Part shown: in pieces, positions 42,655 to 50,724 of the stretch
Numbering within the stretch: the stretch's first letter is position 1
How the letters are laid out: each line of letters begins with the position of its first letter
IMG/VR virus record: IMGVR_UViG_3300021142_000002
Coordinates: 156,367 to 220,366 of that record
Strand: one strand, 5' to 3'
From: a virus
Length of the DNA: 64,000 bases
The notes under the pieces: model-generated
Told to the model about the DNA's origin: nothing
The model's input: only the letters and a program-made list of their open reading frames with translations
The model's database searches: none
Position numbers and translations under genes: made by a program

Positions 42655-43272
42655 TTATAAATGAGCATTTTGAATGATGGTATTTGCCGCTATTAAAGCA
42701 GCTTCTAAATTAGCTATTTTCTCTCTAGCAGCCTGTAATTGAGTATCAGCCGCAATCATAGCCGTATAGAAAGTAGGCTGTTTATTAATAGCTGCTATTC
42801 TAACAGCTTCTTTATTTAGATACTGACTATAGCTTACGTCCCCTATTAGAGGAATTTGATGTAATCTCATCGTAGCTGTTTGACCTACCCAGTCAGTGGC
42901 TAAGTTTTGCAACTCAGGCAGTAGTGCATCCACATTAACCATTTCTGGTAGATTGCCTAAGTCAATAGAAATAACCATTCGATTATATTGAACGGCTACC
43001 TCAATGGGTGCATTATTTAAGTAGCTGCTAGGAATGCTAACAGTGGGCGATTCAGTTGAAGTTAGAGTAACAATGACTTCACCATTGTTATAATCAGTTT
43101 CATAGTTAGTATTAGTTAATCCATTGGGCGTATAATAGGTGTTAAATATATTAACACCTTCTTTAACTAATGAATCAAATGTTTGTAACTGTGATACTTT
43201 ATAATTTACTGTCTGTAGAGTAAAAGGTGCTAAGGCTGTAAATAATCCATAGGTATTAAGTTGGGGTATCAT
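42655..43272 (-). CDS. Hypothetical protein (205 aa), possible virion protein
   Basis: N-terminal and middle parts of beta type with Asn/Tyr/Thr (NTYYTPNGLTNTNYETDYNN), and a C-terminal helix (QLQAAREKIANLEAALIAAN) that could be a trimerising coiled coil. Composition like a tail-fibre or baseplate accessory protein. Directly follows 43282-44550. Confidence 0.58.
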   Translation of the reverse strand: MIPQLNTYGLFTALAPFTLQTVNYKVSQLQTFDSLVKEGVNIFNTYYTPNGLTNTNYETDYNNGEVIVTLTSTESPTVSIPSSYLNNAPIEVAVQYNRMVISIDLGNLPEMVNVDALLPELQNLATDWVGQTATMRLHQIPLIGDVSYSQYLNKEAVRIAAINKQPTFYTAMIAADTQLQAAREKIANLEAALIAANTIIQNAHL

Positions 43273-43281
43273 AAAAAGCCA

Positions 43282-44550
43282 TTAGGTTAAATTTAAAGCT
43301 GAATGTCTAGTTAATACTGATAGAGTAGCACCCGTTACATTAACATTAACATAGGTTTGATTATTTCTAGTCTCTAGTACATAACCTGCAGGTAATACTG
43401 TACTGGTTGTCCAGGTTTCTGCAAACCTTACAACTTGATCTAAAGCAACTGCCATCTGTACAGTAACCTGAGACATTTGCTCTAAGTTAATATCAGATAC
43501 TGATACTAAAAAGTAATCAGGGAATTTTGCCTTAAAGGTTAATGGACCATCTAAGTTAGTAAAATCTGGCAATACAAATAAACCAATGGATTTATACATC
43601 ATTACTGTATAGTCTAGGAAACCAACAATATGAGAAGATGCATAGTCTGGGAAATAAGTACTGGCAAAACTTGTAGTATCAGTAACTGTAATAGTAGGGC
43701 TAATAATGGGCGTAGCTAAAGCAGAATTGCTAATAGCTGCATTGCCCCAATTAGGTACAAAGTAAAACTTACTTAATGGTAATAACGCAGGAATAATGTT
43801 TAACCATTGATTAAGTGTTTGTGCACCACTGGCTAATAAATCTGATTTTAATTTCAGAATATAATTAGCCATATTACAAAATACAGGACCACCATTGTAG
43901 GCTACTGCAATGGGCATGCTAAAAAACTGAGTAGTATCAGCAGCATTATATACATTAACAGTAAAGGTAGTAATACCTGTTACCACACCGGTAACTTGAG
44001 TTGCTACATCAGTAATTAAACTCGTTGGGTTTAAGCTATTAATAGCAAAAGCCGATGCAGTATAGTTGGTAAATAATAGTTGTAAATTATTAATAGGATA
44101 AACTAACTGAATTTGCCCCAATGGATATTGGGATAAGAAAGAAGCATTGACTAACCAGACTTTAAACGATACTGTATTACCCGATGCGGTTACATTAAAC
44201 TGTATCCATTCAGGATACAATAAGTTATCAATAGGGTTTAATACACCATTGCCTATAGATACATTACTCGTGCCATTGCCTAAGGCTGCCAGCATATTGT
44301 TAATCAATGTACCAGAGCTAGTATTATAGCCTGGAACACCATTCAGTGCAGTGACTGCTACAGCAGCCAGTGATGATATGCTGCCTGATAGACCACCTAC
44401 ATCAAAGACGTTCAGTGTACCATTACTACCTGTAAAATATTGAATGCTTTTAGCATAAGTAGTACCAATCTCAGAGAGTTCACCCACCGGGTTAATAGCC
44501 CCTGGGGTATTATTAATAAAGCTATTTATCGTATAAAAACCTTGAATCAT
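43282..44550 (-). CDS. Virion structural protein (422 aa)
   Basis: Beta-rich protein with high Asn, Thr, Ser, Gly and no long charged stretches, similar in character to the 46017-47210 product and to the fibre proteins at 47-64 kb. No family recognised, no catalytic motif. Coupled with 42655-43272. Confidence 0.58.
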   Translation of the reverse strand: MIQGFYTINSFINNTPGAINPVGELSEIGTTYAKSIQYFTGSNGTLNVFDVGGLSGSISSLAAVAVTALNGVPGYNTSSGTLINNMLAALGNGTSNVSIGNGVLNPIDNLLYPEWIQFNVTASGNTVSFKVWLVNASFLSQYPLGQIQLVYPINNLQLLFTNYTASAFAINSLNPTSLITDVATQVTGVVTGITTFTVNVYNAADTTQFFSMPIAVAYNGGPVFCNMANYILKLKSDLLASGAQTLNQWLNIIPALLPLSKFYFVPNWGNAAISNSALATPIISPTITVTDTTSFASTYFPDYASSHIVGFLDYTVMMYKSIGLFVLPDFTNLDGPLTFKAKFPDYFLVSVSDINLEQMSQVTVQMAVALDQVVRFAETWTTSTVLPAGYVLETRNNQTYVNVNVTGATLSVLTRHSALNLT

Positions 44551-44562
44551 TTTTATTATCCT

Positions 44563-45966
44563 CTAAAGGGGTGAAAGAATTCTGTAATTAGCATCAATGC
44601 CATAATAAATACACTTATGGTTACTGTGCTCTATGATGGTTGCTATTCTATAGCTATGCATTGTAATTTCAAAAATCATTAAAGTGACTTTAATAGGCTC
44701 TTTGCTAACCTTTAATAAATTACTAAAGTTATTTCTAAGGGGTATATCAATCCCTACATTAATCTTAACATTAGTATTAATGTCATTAATTTTAACACTC
44801 TTAATAATTAAGGTTTTATCAGGTATTGTAAATTCTGGTACAATAGACTGAATACCTTTGCTATTAGTGACAATGATATTGTTAGTAATATCAACAAACT
44901 GATATCTATTGGATTGGGTTTCATAGGCATTTAATAGAGTAAAGCCATAATTATGGATATCTGTTAATTTGTAAACGAGTTTAGGTGGTGAGAGTACTGT
45001 ACCTAATGGACTCGTATTAGAGGCTATCACTAAGTTTCCCTTCATTAAAATAGCATCAGATTGTTTTTCGTTTATCTCTTCCCACTGACTACTTTTAGTT
45101 ACTGCTGCTAAATCTATTTCAATGGGCAGCATTAATCCATTATAATGCTGATTTAATTTATCTCTAAATAGCTCTAATTCTTTTATAGGCTCTTTAGTCA
45201 CTAAAATAGAGTAATGAGTATCTGAATTTCTTTTGCCTACATTCCTGTATTTAGTTTTCTTATCATCAATATAAGTAGATGTGGGGTAAAAGAATCGGCC
45301 ATCTTCTAATTGAAAAGATTGATTAGTATTAAAGAACCATCTTTTGCCTGATATCAAGGGCAGTAGTGGTTCAACCTTTACTTTCTTTTTCTTTTCTTTA
45401 ACTTTAGTAACAATCTCAGTAGTTACTATATCTAATGGATTATAAGGCTCTAGTAATACTACATGGCCTAACTCACCTTTCTCTAAAGCCTTTCTTCCCG
45501 TATCAGCTAATCTATCAGCCTTTTCATTACCTGAATTTCCATTATGTCCTTTGACCCATTTAAAGGTAACCAGCCCATTCTTCTCTTTAAAGGTATTGAT
45601 AGCCTTTTTTAATTCCTTTAAGTATTGGACATTCTTAACGACTTTCCCTATCTTAGTCATCCATTTATTTTTCTCCCATTCATCCATGCTACTAATGCAT
45701 TTTAATACATACTCACTATCTGCATTAATAGTAACCTCTAATTCATTATTAATACTATTACAATAATTTAAGCAATTAGTAATAGCCATAATTTCAGCAA
45801 CATTATTAGTCTCTTTAATACCTACTGGACCATAGCCACTAATCTCTGTATTATTTTCATCTATTCCATAAAACCCATAGGCTGCAAAACCTGGATTAGG
45901 AATAGCTGAGCCATCAGTATAAAAGGTTAATTTTTTACCTAAAGTAATTGTTTGCTCGATTGCCAT
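44563..45966 (-). CDS. Ribonuclease HI with a long C-terminal extension
   Basis: The start is placed at 45964-45966 (MAIEQTITLGKKLTFYTDGS), after AGGGAA. The N-terminal 150 residues are RNase HI, which cuts RNA in RNA-DNA hybrids. All four carboxylates are visible: the Asp in YTDGSAIPNPG, the Glu in NNVAEIMAI, the Asp in NADSEYVL and the Asp in NEKADRLAD; the KGHNGNSGNEKAD histidine is present too. A lysine-rich linker (KVKEKKKKVKVE) leads to about 270 residues of unknown beta-rich domain not normally attached to RNase HI. It is flanked by virion-type genes. Confidence 0.88.
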   Translation of the reverse strand: MAIEQTITLGKKLTFYTDGSAIPNPGFAAYGFYGIDENNTEISGYGPVGIKETNNVAEIMAITNCLNYCNSINNELEVTINADSEYVLKCISSMDEWEKNKWMTKIGKVVKNVQYLKELKKAINTFKEKNGLVTFKWVKGHNGNSGNEKADRLADTGRKALEKGELGHVVLLEPYNPLDIVTTEIVTKVKEKKKKVKVEPLLPLISGKRWFFNTNQSFQLEDGRFFYPTSTYIDDKKTKYRNVGKRNSDTHYSILVTKEPIKELELFRDKLNQHYNGLMLPIEIDLAAVTKSSQWEEINEKQSDAILMKGNLVIASNTSPLGTVLSPPKLVYKLTDIHNYGFTLLNAYETQSNRYQFVDITNNIIVTNSKGIQSIVPEFTIPDKTLIIKSVKINDINTNVKINVGIDIPLRNNFSNLLKVSKEPIKVTLMIFEITMHSYRIATIIEHSNHKCIYYGIDANYRILSPL

Positions 45967-46016
45967 GTTATTCCCTAGACTATTATTAGTATATACCATT
46001 GCTGTTTTATATACTT

Positions 46017-47210
46017 TTAAATAGTATAAAGAGTGATTAAATTAGCTGATGTATAATCAGAAGGGTGGTATACATTAGAGGTATCAACCGTTCCTTGTAA
46101 AGGGGTAGTATCCTTTAACATATTTAAAGCTTTAGGTAATTGCGTAGATACTTCTAAACCATATTGAGTCACTGAAGTCACTGCGTAATCTGATAAAGAT
46201 CCATCGGATAAATAAACTAATCCATGGGGAGTATGTGATAGGCTATATTGTCCTGCAAATCCAGAACGTAATAATGGCTCTACATGAATACTCAACTGAT
46301 CTGTATTAACAAAAATGATTGCACAGTAGGTACTACTAATATAAGTAATGGGATTAATACTGCTTACCACTAATCCAGTACCATTAGTACTCGCTGGTGC
46401 TACCCAATTTAAATTATTAATGGGCATACCCACTGTTTCTTCTATCATCTTGCTATAGTCTAATTTAATAGTTAGTGTATTATTATCAATAAAACTATAA
46501 GTATTATCCAATAACCTTAATCTGCCATTTAACATGACTAAAGGTGTTTTACCCTTTTGTTTAGGAACATTAACATGGAGCACTGCACAGGTATTATCAC
46601 TGTGGAATACACTAACATTACTTGCATTAATAGGTGCTAAGTTAAAACCACCTACTAAGGTAAAGTCAATAACATTAATTGCTTGGAAATTAAAATAATC
46701 TAAATAGATTCCACCATTTTTAATATAGACTTTATTACTGTCAATAATGTAGGGGAAAATAACACCATTTAATACAAAGAGCAAATCATTAGTTTGAGCA
46801 CCGAATAGATTAGTAGATCCTTCAGACTGAGTAATAATAATGTCTGGTAAAAAGTTTGGATTAACTAACGTATTCCTATCATTATACTGACATCTATTAG
46901 CATCAAAGCCATAATGCCAAACACTCATCATCTCTACATAGTTTGGACTATTAAACTGCTTCATTGGATTAATAGGTGTTGGCATTACACCATTATAATT
47001 GGTAAAGTAATCGCTAATTAATACAGTAGTGCTTACTAATCTAATTTTATAAAAATCATTTAAACGATATTGTTTTAAAACACCATTACTGTCGGTTAAT
47101 TTAACATACGTCAAATCATAGTTATTTAAACAATTTTGGACTGTAATAAATGTTGTCACTAAGCTCCAATCTCTGTTTTTGCGTACTAAAATTTCATTTA
47201 AAGTGTACAT
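46017..47210 (-). CDS. Virion structural protein (397 aa), possible baseplate/fibre-connecting
   Basis: The start is placed at 47208-47210 (MYTLNEILVRKNRDWSLVTT) because of the GGAG ribosome site. Beta-rich, Asn/Thr/Tyr-rich protein. It faces the first tail-fibre gene divergently across 72 bases (47211-47282) that contain a weak hairpin (47233-47238/47258-47263) and presumably both promoters. No recognised family; a baseplate or fibre-connector role is inferred from its neighbours. Confidence 0.58.
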   Translation of the reverse strand: MYTLNEILVRKNRDWSLVTTFITVQNCLNNYDLTYVKLTDSNGVLKQYRLNDFYKIRLVSTTVLISDYFTNYNGVMPTPINPMKQFNSPNYVEMMSVWHYGFDANRCQYNDRNTLVNPNFLPDIIITQSEGSTNLFGAQTNDLLFVLNGVIFPYIIDSNKVYIKNGGIYLDYFNFQAINVIDFTLVGGFNLAPINASNVSVFHSDNTCAVLHVNVPKQKGKTPLVMLNGRLRLLDNTYSFIDNNTLTIKLDYSKMIEETVGMPINNLNWVAPASTNGTGLVVSSINPITYISSTYCAIIFVNTDQLSIHVEPLLRSGFAGQYSLSHTPHGLVYLSDGSLSDYAVTSVTQYGLEVSTQLPKALNMLKDTTPLQGTVDTSNVYHPSDYTSANLITLYTI

Positions 47211-47282
47211 ATTTTTGCTCCATAATAGGGAGAGGCTAGACACATATCATATGAGTTTAGCCTAATTAATAAGAGAGGAAAC

Positions 47283-48260
47283 ATGACAACGACCTATGTA
47301 TTTGACCCTACTGGGTTACTGGGTGCTAATAAAATAGTAAATGAACCGCACAGCGTAACACAAGCTAATGGTATTAATGCATACTTGATTGCACCTGTTG
47401 CTGGTCCTTTCTATCGAAATGGTTTTAGCATAGTTAATGCATCTGGAATGACATTAACAGAAAATGTCGATTATTATCTAACCCATCATTGGCAACAAGC
47501 CAGTGATTATACTGGTCTAGATGTATACGGCAGTATTACTCTACTGACCGGATATTCAGTTGGTTTATACCGAATTAATTATCAAACCATTGGTGGTGCT
47601 TATGTAACCGCACCTGCTACTGTTATTGCAGATGGTATTGCAGCAGCTAATGGCAGTTTCTTAACAATAGATTGGTCTACTGCCCCTGTATCATTTCCAG
47701 CCATTCCGCATAACCATTCACTAGATAGTTTAGCTGGGATGACCCAGATCTATCAAGCAATGAATAATATTGCAGTAGCAATTACCTCACCCCAAGCAGG
47801 TATTCACTATGACGATATCGTCGACATTGAAGCGGTTAATGTAAAATCTAATGTAGAGCCTATTTTAGACATGATTAGTTCTAATCATTCTAATGTAGAA
47901 GGATTAAGTAGTTTAGTGCTTTCTTTAAAAGATCAGCTATCTATGTTTAATACATCTATTCCTGGTAATTTACAAAACTATACCTTTCCTCTACCTTTTG
48001 GTTTTAAACTAAAAATAGGACAATTATATTTTACACCAGGCAATGAGCCTTCCACTCTATATTTTCAGTTACCTAATTTTACCAATGATCCATTGTTTAT
48101 AATGGGTAATTTAAATATAGGCACAGATGGTGCTACGCCATTAAATGATCAAGTATTGTTTGGTAAACCAACGACTTCAAATGTTACTATGCTGGCTAAC
48201 TACGATCAAACTGATTTACTTAGTATGCGATTACTGAGTTATATTGTTATTGGCAAATAA
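47283..48260 (+). CDS. Tail-fibre protein 1 (325 aa)
   Basis: First of the fibre cassette. The N-terminal 110 residues (YVFDPTGLLGANKIVNEPHS, then GPFYRNGFSI and GLYRINYQTIGGAY) have the same plan as those of the next fibre genes and probably bind the baseplate. The part after FPAIPHNHSLDSLAGMTQIY is a helical neck, the rest a short beta domain. AGAGG ribosome site. Confidence 0.68.
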   Translation: MTTTYVFDPTGLLGANKIVNEPHSVTQANGINAYLIAPVAGPFYRNGFSIVNASGMTLTENVDYYLTHHWQQASDYTGLDVYGSITLLTGYSVGLYRINYQTIGGAYVTAPATVIADGIAAANGSFLTIDWSTAPVSFPAIPHNHSLDSLAGMTQIYQAMNNIAVAITSPQAGIHYDDIVDIEAVNVKSNVEPILDMISSNHSNVEGLSSLVLSLKDQLSMFNTSIPGNLQNYTFPLPFGFKLKIGQLYFTPGNEPSTLYFQLPNFTNDPLFIMGNLNIGTDGATPLNDQVLFGKPTTSNVTMLANYDQTDLLSMRLLSYIVIGK

Positions 48261-48281
48261 CTATAAATGACCTTAACTATC

Positions 48282-48319
48282 ATTAGTAATCAGGGATTTA
48301 GGTATCCCTGATTACTAAT
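48282..48319 (+). terminator. 15-bp stem hairpin with T-tract
   Basis: Stem 48282-48296/48305-48319, followed by ATTTTTT. Intrinsic terminator between fibre genes 1 and 2. Confidence 0.8.
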
Positions 48320-48340
48320 ATTTTTTAAAGGATAAAATAC

Positions 48341-50653
48341 ATGAATTTCATTACGCTTAATTTTGATCCGACCTCTATAGCCAATAGTAACTTAATTACT
48401 GGTGAGGTTTGGAATTTATCGGTTGCTACTGTAAGAACTATTGTTGTTAATAATGGACTCTTTTATACCAATTCATTAGTTATTAAATTAGTATCTACTA
48501 ATGCTACTTTAGTCAAAGGAACTGATTATACGCTAGAAGGTTTTGATGCCGTTGTTACAGCAGCTACTGGATTTGAAACAGCTTCTGCTATTAACTTTAA
48601 TAATACTAACTTAACTGAAAGTGTTAGTATTCAGTATCAAGCTGTCGGTGGATTAGAGGGACAAAATAATGCTCTAGTTACTCAGCTTAGAGATACTCTA
48701 AATGTACTCTCACTAGAGAGTCCTACATGGACACAGGTTTTAAATAAACCAGATTTTTATCCGCCGGCTACTCATGTTCATAGTCCATTAACCGATCTAA
48801 TAGGGCTCAATGCAGTATCTAATGCGTTAAATAAAATATTTGATAGTCTTAATAATAATAGAGTCCCTGCATTAGGTGGGGAATCATTAAATAATAAGAT
48901 TGAAAGAATCTTAGGCGTTATTACCGCACAACGAGCTGACATTAATAAATTAGGTAATATACTCGCTAATATTCCTGATTTATCTACAGTAGGCTTTACC
49001 TCTATTGTATCATTTGGCTGTAGAACTGGTGGGTTATTTGATAATACACTTTATCTGCAACAAGCTGTTAATTCTGGCTTAGATATTTATGTTCCTGAAG
49101 GTATCTGGTATATCTCTGGATCTATTTTACTTAATGGAAATGGCTCTAAGATTATTGCATCACCTAAAGCTATTATTAGGAAATTAAATACATGCATTGG
49201 ATTTCAAATATTTGGACAGAAATGGCAATTACTGGGCGTATCAGTTGATTCAAATGGTTATGCAGGTGCTGGTATATTTGTATTCGGCTCATACAACTTA
49301 ATAGATGGTTGTGAGATCTATGGCAGTGCTTATCAGCTTAACGATGGTACTTGGGTAGTACCAGGCGGTGCTCATGGTGTTGCATTGGATGGTCAAAATA
49401 CTACCTGTAAAGGCAATAGAGTTGTTAACTCTTATATCCATCAAGTAGGTGGAGGTGGATTAACCAGTAATGCTGCTGGGGCTAATATTAAAGCTAACAA
49501 TGTCATTATTCAGTGTGGCAATGAATGTATTACCAGTGACTTACCTTCCAATGATGCGATTGTTAATAGTAACTATTGCGAACAAGGTTGTTTATCAGGC
49601 GGTGTGGGTAATATTGGTATTGATAGAGCGCTAGGTGGTACAGTATCAAGTAATGTATCTTTTAACTGTGCTAATGGCTATCCTGGTTTAACCTTCCAAA
49701 ATAATGTAGGGGATACAACAGGTGTTACCATCAATGGCAATGTACTGGATGGTAATAATGGTGGACTATGGCTCAAATTTAATATGGTTCAGTTTACTGG
49801 CTATATTACACCTATTCCAAATACCAATACCAGTCTTTTAACGGTTACTAATGTACCCAATGGACAATCTATTTCTATTGCTAGTCCTAGATATTTAGTA
49901 TCTGATGGAACAACCATTTTGGACAGAACAAAGATTTTAACTGATACCACTTATGTAGATGGTAGTGGTCATACTCAATCCATTACAGGTACTGGTGGTG
50001 TAGGCACTTACGTAGTCAGCAATTCTCAAGCTGTTTCTTCACAATTAATGACTGCCGGAGGCAGCACTAAGAACTGTGTGGTGGCAGCTAATGTATTTAG
50101 AAATAATACTAACTATGATATCAAAGTTGATGCAGGGTGTACGGGCAATTCCTTATCAGGAAATAGTACTGATGCTGTTATACTCGATTATAACATCGGT
50201 GGTGTTAATCCTAAGTCTGGTATTAATAGTTCCTTTAGGGTGTATCTATCTAATCCTCAAGGTAATATGACGGGCGATGGTACAACTCAGCAAATTATGT
50301 TTGATACTGCTAGTTTTAATACTACCAGTGTTTATAGTTTAGTTAATGGATTTTTTACTTCTAAAGTAACAGCTATTTATAGTTTCTCTATTTCTATTTT
50401 AACCACAGGACTAGCCAGTGCTACTTCAGCCACTTTAAAGCTAGTACAATCTGGCTCTAATAGTCAAACTATTCAAACAACTGCAGATATTGATAGTGGT
50501 GCTACGTCAATTAATCTAACCTTATCTGATAGCTTCTCTTTGCAGAGAGGCGATATTGTTACAGCTTATCTAACGGTATCAGGTACTAGTAAAAACTGGG
50601 GTATTCCAGCTAATCAATTATATACATGGTTTAGTGGTAATCTTATTAGCTAA
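48341..50653 (+). CDS. Tail-fibre/tailspike protein 2 with beta-helix (770 aa)
   Basis: The N-terminal 190 residues are homologous to those of 54010-60714 (shared: IQYQAVGGLEGQNNALV, PALGGESLNNKIERIL, THVHSPLTDLIGLNAV), thus a common attachment domain. From about 215 there is a right-handed parallel beta-helix of the pectate-lyase type (NTLYLQQAVNSGLDIYVPEG, then repeated short NN-rungs), commonly a glycan-binding or glycan-cutting domain. The C-terminal 130 residues form a separate beta domain. An enzymatic role cannot be shown from the sequence. AAAGGA ribosome site at -10. Confidence 0.72.
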   Translation: MNFITLNFDPTSIANSNLITGEVWNLSVATVRTIVVNNGLFYTNSLVIKLVSTNATLVKGTDYTLEGFDAVVTAATGFETASAINFNNTNLTESVSIQYQAVGGLEGQNNALVTQLRDTLNVLSLESPTWTQVLNKPDFYPPATHVHSPLTDLIGLNAVSNALNKIFDSLNNNRVPALGGESLNNKIERILGVITAQRADINKLGNILANIPDLSTVGFTSIVSFGCRTGGLFDNTLYLQQAVNSGLDIYVPEGIWYISGSILLNGNGSKIIASPKAIIRKLNTCIGFQIFGQKWQLLGVSVDSNGYAGAGIFVFGSYNLIDGCEIYGSAYQLNDGTWVVPGGAHGVALDGQNTTCKGNRVVNSYIHQVGGGGLTSNAAGANIKANNVIIQCGNECITSDLPSNDAIVNSNYCEQGCLSGGVGNIGIDRALGGTVSSNVSFNCANGYPGLTFQNNVGDTTGVTINGNVLDGNNGGLWLKFNMVQFTGYITPIPNTNTSLLTVTNVPNGQSISIASPRYLVSDGTTILDRTKILTDTTYVDGSGHTQSITGTGGVGTYVVSNSQAVSSQLMTAGGSTKNCVVAANVFRNNTNYDIKVDAGCTGNSLSGNSTDAVILDYNIGGVNPKSGINSSFRVYLSNPQGNMTGDGTTQQIMFDTASFNTTSVYSLVNGFFTSKVTAIYSFSISILTTGLASATSATLKLVQSGSNSQTIQTTADIDSGATSINLTLSDSFSLQRGDIVTAYLTVSGTSKNWGIPANQLYTWFSGNLIS

Positions 50654-50724
50654 AAGAAATAATATGACCATGGATGACGCTATTATAGACACGTTTTCTT
50701 TCTCTCTACTATAGGAATTTAATA

